NCBI RefSeq assembly: GCF_047663525.1
Contig: NC_092589.1
Coordinates: forward strand, 61,995,501-62,059,500
DNA length: 64,000 nucleotides
Origin: Anas platyrhynchos
Taxonomy: Eukaryota; Chordata; Aves; Anseriformes; Anatidae
Direction: 5' to 3'
The translations under genes and the position numbers were made by a program. Of the stretch, positions 39,201 through 60,212 are shown one piece after another (positions within the stretch are counted from its first letter, which is position 1; every line of letters begins with the position of its first letter). The notes under the pieces are model-generated. The model was given only the letters and a program-made list of their open reading frames with translations, had not been told where the DNA came from and made no database searches.

Positions 39201-40220
39201 CATGTCACTTTATTAGGTCTGGGAGAGCTGATGAATTTAAAGACATTTTCAGCAAGCAAGTGGCAGCCTCTCTGTGCTTTATTTGGAGGTGAAGGAAAGA
39301 AACCTTTACCATGACAACATATGGAAGACTAAAAGGAACAGGAGAAACTTGTAACCCACTTTGAATTTTCCTGTAGAGAGGGAAGACTCATCCAGGTGAT
39401 ACTGGAGGAAAACAGTTAGAATATGAGGAAAATATGGGATACAATCTACTTGAAAGAGTTGGCTCAGGTTCTCTGTTTTGTAGCTAATAAATTCATCTTT
39501 CAGGAGGAAATTCAAATAAGCTGCATTTACTAGTTTTTAAAAACGAAAATGAGTGCATTAATTATGTACAATGTTACCATCTGCTAAATGAGGCGATTTT
39601 GGACAGGGTTTGGCAGTTTCTTGCCGGACACGAAGTTTAAAAACAAGACTTTTCAACCATAAAATTACTGCCCTGTAAAAGGATAGATAAATGTCTAAGC
39701 AAGTGCCTCATTACTGTCAGAGAAATGATTTGTTGTTTCATTTTACGTTTGTGTTTTCCTGGTGATTAGAGTGAAGGTTGAGTCAGACTTTCCATTACAA
39801 ATAAACTGCTTTTAAGAAACTGCAGTATAACCAGAGAAGAAAAACCACTTTGAACATTTAGGCAAAGGGAAAAAAAATTAAAAACACTGGCAACTGCTTG
39901 GATTTTTAGGAATACCACTTGGGCTGAGAGGTTCTTGACTTATTGAAGACTTGTGAATAGGTTCTTCCCTGCTAGGACCCCACTAGAACCAGCTTTGTCT
40001 AAGGAGGATTTAAAAGCAGATCTGTAATGAAAAAAGGAACTGGGGTGGTGGCAAGATGAGAGGTTGGGTGAGCAGGATGGGTGCCCACCTTGAGAAGGGA
40101 CCTGGGCAAGGTTGTCTCTCTCCACTCCCAACCTGCCATGGGGGGCAAGGCAGCTACGTGGACTCTGGCTTGGCAACCAGGCAGATTGGTTTTGAGCACA
40201 AACTTGCTTTTGATAAAAAA

Positions 40221-40249
40221 CAAACAAACAAACAAACAAACAAACAAAC
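40221..40249 (+). repeat. (CAAA)7 microsatellite
   Basis: Seven perfect CAAA units. Confidence 0.95.
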
Positions 40250-42835
40250 TTGTTTTAGTTCCCAGTGAGTAACAGGAGAAGTTAAGCTTTGGTAATCACC
40301 TTACCTCTATCATCTCTCAAGTGTCAGTGGCCTGTGGTAATTGTTGAGAATAGGATTGCATTTCATAAATCAGTGTAGATGTGCTGTTTGAGCTGAGCAG
40401 ACCTCCCCTGCATTTGGCTCTATTCCTTCCCTCACCCCCCAGTCCCCCCCCGTCTCTCCCTGTCTCCCCCTCTTTTTATTTTTTAACTTGTATTCCTTTA
40501 AGTATGAGTGACTGCAAGCCACAGATGTCATTAAGATTTTCTGGTAAATACTCCTTTGCATAGACTGAAGAAGTGTAACGCATGTGCCAGTCATGGTTTG
40601 TCCCATGACACCAAACACTAAAAGTTTTACGTGTGAGAAAGACAGCATTTGGAGCTGATTCACTCTTGTAAAGACAGCATTATAGAAAGCTCATGGGGAC
40701 ATGCTGGTGAGACAAAGGCAGAGATCTCCCACTGATGCTTCACAACCATGTGGCAGCGGTATTCACTGACAGTCTACCTGGAGGAGAAAAAAAAGCAAGG
40801 AGGACTGATGGGGCAGGGAGATACCAAATTGTCTTAGCAAGGAGATGCGTGACATTGCTCATCACCATGCTGGTGAAGGCAACAGGGACAACCTGCAAGG
40901 ACCTTGCCTTCCCTCAACAGGGCTCCTGAATAATGGCGATGGGATCATGTACCTCCAGGATACACCTGCTAAACCCTGTAGATAGATGAGGAAGGAAAAG
41001 GCATTTAATTGTTGCTATCTCAGCTCTTGCCAGGAGGAATGAGTTGTATGGAAGGACTAGGCTTGCAGCTGGACCAGTATGTCCAGTTCTGTATACAAAG
41101 CACAGTCCAAGGGGGACAGGCCAGGACTGTGTGGAGATAGCAGGAGAAAGCACAGAGAAGGCCACACAGGAAGAGGAGTGATTTTGCCACCAGAAGCAAC
41201 AGCTTTCATGCTGAAGCAAGTTTCACAGGGCAATACACGTCTGTCACCAACAGGACAGCAATCTGCATGAGTGAAAGAGAGTATTTGTTTGTTGCTAAAA
41301 AAATTCTTAGAAGATATCAGTTTCAGCCCCCATTCACCACTGCCTATTCCCACTGGATAAATGGTTTATTCCAGGAGAAATATATACATATATATATGAA
41401 TTAAAATAATCTTTATAGCCCATTAGTGTGTTGCAATAGCAAGGGATTAAATCAACTGCACCTGATTGTTACTAAGGTTTCACCATAACATTTAACTATT
41501 TCCTGGAGAATTAATTTATTTAAATGTCTGTGTGCAGCAGATGTCATGTGATTGTGAATTGTGGTGACCCTGCCCTTGGGTTACACTAAGCAAACAGCTC
41601 AGCTACCAGGGGAGATATCCCTCCCGTGCCCTCTTGATTTGGGTGTGGGTGTCTATGGTGGTGGCAGGGGACTTCAGGGCCTCTGTGAGGTGAGGGCTGG
41701 GACCCGCAACCATGCGTGGGCACCTCAGGGACAGCATGGGGCAGGAAATATGGCACAGACAGAACAGAAGGGAACAGATGAGAGTGAAAAACAGCAGAGG
41801 GAACACCAAAGTCAGAGAAGGAGGAGGAGGAAGGAGGTGGTGCTTCATGTTGCTTGGGGGCTGGAAGGCCCACAATACTGAACGTGCTGTCCTCACGTTA
41901 ACCCAGCTAGCTATTCTCCACACACCAGCCCTCAGCTCCACTGACAAGGAGACACATCTATTCCATGTGCTTCTTCCACAAACCCCATAAGGTCACTTCT
42001 GTGCTTCTGTTCCCACCCTGGAAAGACAACTCTGCTCACCTTGCTTCCTGGGGCTCTGAGAAAGTATATGGCATCTCCTGTTGGTCTGCTCTTGCAAAAG
42101 ACCTACAAGTTGTACTGGATGTAAGCAGAAGTGTTGGCAGCCCTGCCTATCAAAGGGAGAGCAGCATGTCTGGCTAAGATGCTGCCTACAGCTAGTTCTG
42201 TGCATGCACCTCTCTCCTATAGCCCCAATGTCCCAAACAGGCCTGGAATCAGAGCTGTGGGGTCTCACCTTGGTAGCCCATGTGGCATAAGACCACTGGG
42301 AGCCTCTTTCTTTTCTCTGTGAAAGCTGTAAGGAGCTGCTACACTTTCAAGGCTATTTGGGATCCTAACACACTCACTGACAGCAAAGAGCAGCTACGGT
42401 ATGAGCAATGTGGTAACAGAGAGGTGTGAAAACAAAGAAACAAGGCAGCAAACAGATGAAAACCCATGGACTAGAGTTTGTAGACAGCTGGAGGAGCAGT
42501 GCTGCTGTGTGGGGTGTGGGTGCAGAGCACAAAGAACACAAATAAGTCTTTCCTGTGAAACAGGAGAGATCCCCACACTGCACAGGCAAAATGCTCTTTC
42601 TTGCTGGTATTTTCCCATGTCTTATGAGCCTGTTCCCACTCTGCAGGCAACCAAACAGCTCACCACAGCTTCTCAGTAGTTAAATACTGCCTGGGAGGTT
42701 TTCTATTTGCAAAAGCCTTCACAATAGGCATTCTGACTTTAGAGCTGGGAAAAGACATTTATTTATTTATTTATATTTTTGTTTGTTTTTGAATTCTTCT
42801 TCTCTTCCTTTTTCTTCACCTTTCCTTTCTTTTTT

Positions 42836-42990
42836 CTTTTCTTTTCTTTTCTTTTCTTTTCTTTTCTTTTCTTTTCTTTTCTTTTCTTTTCTTTTCTTTT
42901 CTTTTCTTTTCTTTTCTTTTCTTTTCTTTTCTTTTCTTTTCTTTTCTTTTCTTTTCTTTTCTTTTCTTTTCTTTTCTTTTCTTTTCTTTT
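42836..42990 (+). repeat. (CTTTT)31 perfect pentanucleotide array
   Basis: Thirty-one perfect CTTTT units, preceded by a degenerate pyrimidine run from 42819 and directly abutting a second, different pentanucleotide array. Confidence 0.98.
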
Positions 42991-43190
42991 CTCTCCTCTC
43001 CTCTCCTCTCCTCTCCTCTCCTCTCCTCTCCTCTCCTCTCCTCTCCTCTCCTCTCCTCTCCTCTCCTCTCCTCTCCTCTCCTCTCCTCTCCTCTCCTCTC
43101 CTCTCCTCTCCTCTCCTCTCCTCTCCTCTCCTCTCCTCTCCTCTCCTCTCCTCTCCTCTCCTCTCCTCTCCTCTCCTCTCCTTTCCTTTC
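42991..43190 (+). repeat. (CTCTC)38 perfect pentanucleotide array with (CTTTC)2 end
   Basis: Thirty-eight perfect CTCTC units up to 43180, then two CTTTC units. Together with the preceding array it gives an uninterrupted pyrimidine-only strand of 377 nt (42819-43195). It is GC-rich (60%) next to a 20% GC array, with a sharp junction at 42990/42991. Long open frames across it are low-complexity artefacts. Confidence 0.98.
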
Positions 43191-43195
43191 CTCTT

Positions 43196-45934
43196 AAAAA
43201 AAAAGTAATATTTTTTTTCCCCTGTTTTCAGAAACATTCCTGTTCACTATTGGGACCAAACCTTTATGAGTCAGAAGACTGGAAACCAAGAAGATACTAA
43301 CCCAGATAAGATTTAAGTATATTAGGAGATGGAAAAACATCAGAGGCTTGATATCCCATCTGAAATCCACAGTCACCAGGCTCCTGCAATGGTTCATACT
43401 TTTTCTGTGTCTGATCCAGTGTGCTGTTGATTCACTCTTTCTCTACACAGGACTGGAAATGTTCCATTCATCAGTGTTGGTATGTGCACACATTTTGGTT
43501 TCAATGAGTCAAAAAATTCTAATATTTTCCAAATATCTCTCTCTTTTTTTTTTTTTTTAATATATATAGTAGAAAAAGTATGTGCTTCTTGGTGCATGGG
43601 AGGTTGTATAGTAACCTCAAAAACATGAATGAATCATTTTCCTTTTGCTGCTCCTCTGCTGTACTTCATTTTCCCAGACACTGAGAACACAGCAGAAAAA
43701 GCAAGTCTAATTAAAATCTATTCTCAACCTGACTCCTTGATATGATCTAGTTCACTTAAAATCCATGTCCTTCACACTCCTCTGCAATCTTGCTTCATGT
43801 TTATTGAAGTGCATATGCAAAGTTCTAATTTAGATGGATATTTGATGACTAATTCATCTGCGAAATTTGAGAAATGGTGCTTTGTTTGACAAAGCATTTT
43901 CTTTGCTCATCCAACATTAATAATAATAATAATAAAACTGTGAAACTTGCTGTTGCTTTCTCCGTGTTCTTCCCAACCAAATAAAAAAATCCCTCTTCAT
44001 TTTCATTGGTGGTTTCACATCAGAGCCTCAATCTTTGGAAAATCAAGTCTTGAAACTTGTAGAGAAAATAACAGGCAAAAATAAACTATTGAGATGTTTT
44101 GAGTGTCATCATTTCTCCTATTGACTGGGCTTTTGGCAACTGAAAAAAATCCCTCCAATTTATAAACACTTGCAAAATGTTTCAGAATCCATTATTTGTT
44201 TGGAAAAGAGAAAAAGGATCAAACAAGTCATCTGTAAATGTGCATGCCCTAGCAATAATATGCATCAGCAAACAATGGAAAGAACACATAGCAAATAATT
44301 TCAATCTGAATTTCTGCTTAGTTTTCCTTGGAGATTCACTATAGATAATGGATACCTATTACATTATTCACTGTGAGGAATATTTCTGCACCCAAATGAG
44401 GAAAAGTTATTTCTCCATCCATGCTTTTTCTCAGTATAATATTTTTACTTTGGTTCAGTGCTGCAAATTATCATGTGCAGGACCTATTTACAGTCATGGA
44501 GAACAATGAGTTTCAGAACAATGAGAAATGAGGCTAATGCTGTGCTATAATCTAGACAGAAACTGTTAATGTTGAAGCCCCAAATATCTATTTTTTTTTT
44601 TATTCTGATGTTTTAAAGGGAAAAGTTCTGAAATCTCCCACAATTTTTAGTCACTCAGTCTTCTAAAGTGGTACTGAATATTTATTTCTCTTCTCCAGAG
44701 TTACATCTAAACCCATCTAAGAGATGAAATGTTAAATCTACTGTCAACAGTGTACCAGTCTGCTCAGTAGATGGGTCTTATTAATGTTTTGTCCACTCTA
44801 TTTTTGATGCATCTTCCTCTTGGTTCCTCAAATTGGAGTTGAAGGCAAAAGTACCACGTACCCACAGATGCATATTACATTCCAGTGTAACCAGTAAACA
44901 TGAAGAAATTTATTACATATTTTTAATTCACTTGAAAATATGCACATTTTTATAAGGTTTTTATTTGTCAATAAGCATTTTCTGTATTGTGCAATGTCCA
45001 GATAGCCACAGTCATCTATATAATGTTGCAAATAACACATAACTTTTACCCTGTCTACTAATAGACACTGAGAGACCATAGCCATTAAAATTAAACAAAG
45101 GAACAGTTTATCAGAGAAAACAGTGTCTTTGTCATCACTTGGGAATCTTTACACAGAAAACAGTTGTCTGTGTAACAGAAATGCTTTAATCTAACTCCTG
45201 GGAAAAAAATCTGTTTGTGGTCTGCCTCTTGTGGTTGAAGCACTGTGGTTACTGAGGATCTGCCACTTGCGATGTTGTTTCCAAGACTGTAACGTCACAT
45301 CTGTGTGTGCTGATAATCTTGCAGCCCTGCTTTTGAAGTGACTGCCTTAAAGCCTGTGCAAGCAGACTGCAGCGGCACTGCATCCTGCAAGCCAAGGCCA
45401 GCACCTGACATGAAGCACCACTCTCAAAGACACATACAAAGTTTCACGAAGCTCAGCTTTGACTGGAATGGCCACTTGCTCCTCAGTAGCTCAGTCCATC
45501 TCCCATACAGCCCATGCTTTGGAAGTAGTGGTCCATAAGAAGGATATTAGCATAGCACTAGTAAGTGACTTGGTAAGTGAATTTAAATTAATGTGTTATA
45601 TGTCTAGGCTTTCACACTGGTACTGTATTTTGTCCCCAGGCTATCACAAAAAAAAACCACAACACATTGTCTCTCAGGCTGCAATCTGGAACAAAACATC
45701 TACTGGTCTTGGTAAGGAAACTTCAGTTCCCCACAAGGGCTGCACCTTGCAAACAGCACACAGAGAAGCCAGTCTTTACCAGACCACAAGGTCATGGAGT
45801 TGTTCCTTACATGGATCACTGAGATATCATGGACATACTTAAGAGTTCAAAGTCACATTCAGTTCCCATAAGAGGTATCATGTACTGAGGATTTCAACCA
45901 CAAACTAAACATCTTACAACATAATATAGTGCAG
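43196..45934. other. Intergenic DNA between the pentanucleotide arrays and the EYA4 3' end
   Basis: AT-rich unique sequence with a short (TAA)n at 43918-43935 and T-runs near 43544 and 44591. No gene is seen. It would be immediate downstream flank of EYA4 if the 45.96-kb poly(A) signal is the distal one. Confidence 0.6.
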
Positions 45935-45955
45935 AAAATAACATTTCCAAGTGTA

Positions 45956-45961
45956 TTTATT
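45956..45961 (-). terminator. Candidate EYA4 distal poly(A) signal
   Basis: AATAAA on the minus strand. It is followed, at the right distance (about 45.90-45.93 kb), by a GT-rich stretch containing TGTTGTAAGATGTTTAG and TTTGTGG, as expected of a downstream element. Cleavage would fall near 45935. The resulting 3' UTR of about 4 kb is in the range I recall for mammalian EYA4. Other AATAAA matches exist in this AT-rich DNA. Confidence 0.45.
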
Positions 45962-48518
45962 GAGAAATAGTAAAGATGTACATAATTTTACAAGCTTTCA
46001 ATTTTAATTTACATTTTCTTAAATTATGTAGGCCCTAATAAACTATAATCTTCTAATACATGACAGAGACCCTTGGCTTCAATTATATCTCAAAAATGCT
46101 GCTTTTGCTGGGATTTGGCTCATGTCACTTCAGCTCCTCTTCAGAGATACTAAATACCATATTCATTTAAAGCATATGCATGGTATCACTCTTGTAAAGA
46201 AGAGATGACTTTTGAACCAAAACCCTGGATCTGGATACACCCTCACAGCTAAACTCTAGACTTGCTACTGTGTGCCAAGTCCATGTTTCCCATAAACTCT
46301 GCAGTTCTGATTGGTTGTGGGACTTCACCTGCTCTGATATTATGTGTGCTTGTATACAGGATTTTGGGTTGGCATCTCTCTTGTTGGTGCTTACACTGGA
46401 ATATACTCTGCATCTACTGTGGATGTAAACACTGCTGCTTCTAGTGAAATCAGTTCTGGGAGCTAGCTGCCACCTATACCTTTGTTCACTATCTCCATAG
46501 GCATCTAAAAAGAAAAATCATTTTTAGCTTTTGCTTCCTCTTTTACTGATATACTGAGCTGCATGGAGTTATATATCTATTACGTTAATACTTTGTGACT
46601 GCGATCCCACTGTGTTTGTATTCTGAAAGCTGACTATTCAAATGCCTAATGAACATTCAAGTTCTGTACTGACTGAAAACTGCTAATCAACAAAAGGCAT
46701 TATATCCTATACTTAATTTGCACAAAATACTTGCAAACATGACATTGTGCTCAATCTTGGTTATTCAGGAGAGGATGAATGGAAGGCAGTTTCTAATGAA
46801 TATGCTGTTGAATTAAAATGCACTCAATGTCAAAATGACCAACCTTCAGTTGAATCTACTCAGGCCCATCTGAAACAGTCTCACATGACTACAACTCTGC
46901 CTTGGTTATTTTCTCCTCTGTATAGTTCATGCAGTATATTATTATTATCACAGTAAGTCCTTTCTACAAGGCAGTCTTACAAAACATAGTTTCATTCAAA
47001 GATATATATAACAAATTTTGCATAGGAAGAGAGTATTTGTATTCTGAAATTTTGCTTTAGAATTTTAAGATTATGAAGGTTTTTTTGAGATAAATCTTTG
47101 ATTTTTTTGGTGCATTTTTGTGGATTTTTCATCTTTATAATTAACTTCTGCTACATTAAGACACAGAATCCAAATTAAAATCAGAACTTTGTCTTGTTCT
47201 GAAAAATTTCCCTCCTTTTGCCTCTATCTCCTCTCTGAAAGTCCGGTATATTAATTGAGCTGTACCTGCCATGGAGAGTTGAACATAACTCTACTGCAAA
47301 CCTTTTATAAGAACTAATAATTGTTGCTGGTTATTGCTTGTTTTTACTTCTGATTTGGAAAAGAACACTGAAAAACTGAAACAAAACAAAACAAAACTTA
47401 AGAAATAAAATTGCTTCATGCATTTAAATAACACTATCACTTGTAAAAAAAAAAAAAAAGAAAAAAGAAAAGAAAAAGGAAAATAAATATAAGCTACTTC
47501 ACCATACCAATTATTACTTTTTATTTTATTTTTTTAAAACAAAAACTTTTATGCGGAGATTCTCATGCAATGTTCTGATGCTGGAACTTGAGCGGGGCTT
47601 TTTGTTGAAAATTTTTCCTATTCCAGTAGAAACCCGTTTTTTCCTCACCTGAAAGACTACGAAAAGCTGGAACCACAGGTTTTATGAAAATGTACGTTTA
47701 GGCCAAATTTGAATAGGCAAATACTGTATATTTAAAGAAGGTATTTGTCATTTTTGCTTGTTGGACACACAAATCTATCACCCAAGTAGCTAGTGTATAA
47801 TGATTTTATATGTCGCTAGTCTCATCTGATGGTTTCATACTTTCCAGTGATAAAAAATTATTAGTTCATTGTCTGGTGACTTGTATATCAAATTCCAAAG
47901 CAGCAAAGATTTCCATTTTTATGAAATTATAAAGGAGTTTTGCATTGGCCTTTTAATGGCTTTAGGCTTTCGCCTACCAAATAAGTTTCATGCAATCAAC
48001 AAAGATGAAATTTGTTTAATACCTGATGACTAGACATATGCTGGCTTCACAGCACGTGCTTCACAGCACATAGATGGAAGAACATCTCAGTGCTGACTAC
48101 TGTGTTTGTGTAAGCATTCTGGAGTTTGCATTTAACATCTCTTGCACACTCGTAGCACAGGAAACCTTAGGCATCTAGATGTACAGTGATATACACCAAA
48201 AATCAGTTTCCTTCTTCTGCAAAGAGAGATGAACCACTTGTAGTTTCTTCAGAGTGCTCAAGCTGCATGTAGGATGCTAGGGACCTTGTGTCAAATACAG
48301 AGCTTGCTCATTTTCCAAAGCTGAAAGGCAGCATGTTCAAAACTTGCAAGGTAATTATCACCATGTGGACCATAATTATTAATAGAAATGAATAAAATTA
48401 AGGTAATATATTTCTCAATATTTCTTCATTAAAAATCCCTTACTTATCTGCTGTTCATATATCTGACATGCTATTGAAATTTCTGGATTCAAAGACTCTT
48501 AGTGTTGCTTCTGTGTAA

Positions 48519-48537
48519 TCACAGAATCACAGAATTA
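48519..48537 (-). mobile_element. Possible CR1 tail remnant in the EYA4 3' UTR
   Basis: AATCACAGAATCACAGAAT resembles the complement of the CR1 terminal 8-bp repeat, but no CR1 body follows. It could be chance or a relic. Confidence 0.3.
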
Positions 48538-49984
48538 CTCTTATGTAATCAAAAATAGGTGAAGAAAATCATGTTGACCCAAGACAGAAGACAAATTTAT
48601 GTGGAACACAATGGAAAAGCCACCAAAATGCTGTTATATTTACCAAGCTAGACTGTGCTCCTGAAAGGGTCAATGTCATAATGCCAGCAATTCCAGCAGC
48701 CTGTGTTGATCCTGAATATACTAAATGTAGAATAATTTATGCATCTGACTGGTAAGAGATTCTTTGGGATTTTTTTTTTTCTTTCTAAAGAACTCGTGTT
48801 TTATCCCTTATCTGTGCTTAATACCGCATTTTCACCCTCTGGTAATGCCACCAGTGATCTCTAGGTACCTTTTTCTGCTGGGTGGGAATTTGTTCTTTCA
48901 CACACAGCAGATGTACTCACTGTATGGCTTTCAGCAGACTAAGTAATTCACGAATATGGCTCTTAGCACTCTCATCAGAGAATCAAGAACTGATGCTGAA
49001 GGTGTTAAACACTTTTTTTTTTTTTTTTTAGCTTTCAAGGTAGCGGTCCCCAATATCAACCTCCCAACATACTCTTAACTTTCCTCAAACAATCAATGGA
49101 ATTACTGAGAATCCGAATAAAAACACAAACTTTCCTTTATTATTTTTTTTTCTTACTGCAGCAAATACTTAAATGCTTTGGTGCAGCCCTGCTCTTTGAT
49201 TTCTTTGAATTTCAAATTTGGTCATGTCAAAAATTATCACAAAATCTTTTTTTTTGTTGTTGTTTTGTTTTTTTGTTTATCTACATAGTTTTTAACCAAA
49301 ATTACATTATAACACACAAACACAGTCTTTTCTTTAAGGCACAACACATCATTATGCACATTCTGTTTGCCAAACTTATAAAAGAGACAATATTATATAA
49401 CCCTCTCCCTCCCCTGTCCCCCCAAAAAAGAAAGAAAAATTGCATCCACTTCCAAAATCAGCTGCTAATAAAGTCACAGTAAATTATTTTCATCAATAAT
49501 TTACACAAATTACAGGTCTAGACAGGATTGTCATTATACAGTCTGAGTGCATTCCAATTCAGATTTTCTGGGTTAGGTAGGCTAAAGTCTGGTTCAAACC
49601 TCAGTGCTGAGAATATATCCCATTTTGAGGAATGTTGTTGAACACCACCTTGTCGGTTGGAAAACGCGTGTTGGTGCTTTGCCAGTTTGAGTCCTTTGTT
49701 CACTCCTGTCAGGGCTCATTTGGTGTGTACCAGCAACCTCCACAGTTTTAATTCATTTAAAAACGTTGCATATATAAGACCATAGAGCTTCCTTACGTAG
49801 CACTAACGTTTTAACTCCATTCAGCAATCTGAATTCTTCAATTTGGAATTTTTAATTCCAAATATTTCTTCCCTTCTTAAGACAATTCATATGTGTAAAG
49901 CCAGAGGCACTGAATCACACATAAAATTTCAGTGTACTTGAAATATATATATATATAAAAAGGATCGCCAACTTTAGAACACAG

Positions 49985-57928
<7,944 letters not shown>

Positions 57929-58528
57929 CTGTTGAAAAAAAAAAAACATCAAATGATAAATTATTTTAAAGGAGAATGTGTTCACCATATGCTCAATACA
58001 GATGAAAATATGATCGTTGCAGGCCACTAACTAAACCAGAAGATGGCAGTGTATGCACACTTACAGCTTTTTACCACCATCAATTTCCTTAAAACAATAC
58101 AACCTTTAATTCCTGTGCTGTATAAATTATCAGTTAAAACAGGCCTTTAGAAAAGTGCTCTGTAATTTTAGTGTGACTTTCCATAAAAAAATATTTAAAT
58201 TGAAAAAAGGACAATTACAATTCACTCCTGTAGTCTCTGTAGCACACCAATAGTCCAAAATCATTGTAAGCTTATTCCCCTGCTCTCTAAAAGCTAGTGA
58301 TGATGAACCTTAAAAGGCATGTAATTTGTGTTGAGTGTCTTGGAGTTTGGATGCTTATCAGATTCTTGTCTTGATTTATCCAAATGATTGTGGCTGGGAA
58401 ATTGCAGACAATCAAGTGGTCCTGGAGAACTTGACTAACTTGACTATTTCCTGGTTTCAAAAGGGATGGAAGTAATTCCTGGGAACTGAGGTACACTGAA
58501 AACCTGACCCCTCCACTCGCCACCCCCT

Positions 58529-58549
58529 CCCCCCCCCCCCCCCCCCCCC
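58529..58549 (+). repeat. C21 homopolymer (G21 in EYA4 pre-mRNA)
   Basis: Twenty-one consecutive C, preceded by ACCCCCT. It lies in the EYA4 intron about 0.6 kb upstream of the 59-nt exon. Homopolymer length may be affected by sequencing error. Confidence 0.9.
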
Positions 58550-59437
58550 AGTCTGTTTTTATGATTGGGTAGCTATTAAATATCATTTTCTGCACAAAAG
58601 TTACAGGAGAAAGATAGGAAAATGCAGGAGAAGCACAAATAAATAAAAAACTCAAGCCACCATGCAACAGTAAATACAAGCAGGAATCGTATTACTAATT
58701 TCTGTAGTTGCTAGCAGCAATAACCTACCCCAAAGACACACTGGAAATTCAGTATTCAGAGACTTTACATTACTGTATGGAAGTGATTTTTAAAAATAAA
58801 AATTAAAATTAAAATAGCTGTTATTAACATAATCCTATTTTTTTATGAAAAAGTTCAAGGATGTATTTACATACAAATGACTCCTCAGCTAGTGTTTTCC
58901 AATTTAGTCTCACCATAAGACAAAGGAAGCTGCACTTTCAAAATGAACAGTTTAATGCTTCAAATAGTCATTTGAGTCATCTACTTCAAACAATATTTCT
59001 CGCAAGCAACTACCATTTCTGTCTAAAACTTTGTTTGCTTTTCCCTGAATGAAAACATCAGTAGACTTTTATCCACATGAAGTTAAAAAAAATAGCAATT
59101 TGTGTATAAAATAAACACATACTTCATTTTAATACAAGTGATCATAATTAAAAAGTATGTACCAAGTCTAAAAGAATTAATGGCCAAATTGAGCTCAGCT
59201 TAACACATTAAGACAAGCATGAAAGACCTGCATTCAAGGAAGAAAAATGAATCATTCTTCTCCCCACTGGAGAAATAGAAGTTTTTGGTTTGTCTAAGAA
59301 GATTAGCTTGAGCTTTAGAATATTTTAAAGAAGGTGCTTTTGGATGTAAATAGCAGATGAAAAGAGAAAGAAAAAGGGAAGTGACAGCTGAAATAAAAGA
59401 TTCATTCCTTTATCCTAATTTATTATTTACACTCAAG

Positions 59438-59472
<35 letters not shown>
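59438..59472 (+). repeat. A35 homopolymer
   Basis: Thirty-five consecutive A inside the EYA4 intron. No transposon body is recognised beside it. Confidence 0.95.
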
Positions 59473-59473
<1 letters not shown>

Positions 59474-60212
59474 CAACTGGACTCCACCCAGTGTGGAAAA
59501 GAAGCTCAAAAATCAGATGAAAGGTCCCACTGGGAAAAAAAATCTAACTTGATATTTTTCAATATCTGAGCAGCATCTGGTTTCCTAATCACCTTGACTG
59601 ATTACACTGGAGCTGGTCAAAGCATGAGATAGTTCTAGAAGTTTAAAAAATGGTCCTGTGTATTTGAACATGTACTAATTAAATGGAGAGTACACAGAAG
59701 TCTTCATGGATAAGAAGGACTTCCTGTGCTGTTTGGGTTTTGTTAAGCTGTTCAGCTATATTGTTCCAGCCTTGAAAATTACAGATAACTGTTCCACTGA
59801 CAATTTAATTAAGTTTAATACGAGTGGGTGGCAAAGGCTCAGCTGTTCACTTTTACTTTTTTATCTAACAATTTTTTCATTGGCTTCAGCAACAGAAGAA
59901 GAAGGAAACATGATTGTTTGCCTCTTATTCCTGAAATAAAGTTGCTAAGTTTTCAGCCATATGAAAGGATCTAAATCAACAACATCCCGTACCTTCCTCC
60001 TTTTTCCCCTTTCTCTTCTCCCCTAAGATCTATTGCTCACCTCCTAAGCAATATGGCAATACTCATTTGCTGACCAACAGTAAACTCATGTGCCCCCCAC
60101 TTTTCGCATCATTTTATTTTGTCCTGTTTACTTCATCAACTTCAAGTAAAATGATTACATTTTACTTGGGGTGAAAAAAAAGAAAAAAAAAAAAAGAAGA
60201 AAAGAAAAAGAT

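Larger units (their letters stand above)
31962..42818. other. Intergenic DNA, no gene seen
   Basis: Contains the ATT repeat at 32.6 kb, the 34.6-kb tandem duplication, the CR1-like relic at 35.7 kb, and the CAA and CAAA microsatellites. Open frames of up to about 115 codons on either strand look non-coding and match no family I know. Confidence 0.65.
45935..49984 (-). other. EYA4: EYA4 3' UTR (inferred extent)
   Basis: About 4 kb of AT-rich DNA follows the stop codon with no further splice-linked coding sequence. The end is inferred from the AATAAA at 45956-45961. Earlier AATAAA sites on this strand (for example 49136-49141 and around 47520) could give shorter transcripts. The stretch holds T-runs (49013-49030), an A-run (47445-47460), a CAAAA-type run (47382-47398) and a short CR1-tail-like motif at 48519-48537. 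The length is an estimate; RNA reads would settle it. Confidence 0.5.

Noticed and set aside
42767..43300. Open frames of 141-173 codons on both strands
   Set aside because: They are translations of the pentanucleotide arrays (repeating FSFLF, LLSSP or KKRKE-type units).
60020..60070. GTGAG donor-like site on the minus strand near 60040
   Set aside because: The upstream translation does not resemble EYA4 and it has no matching acceptor context.
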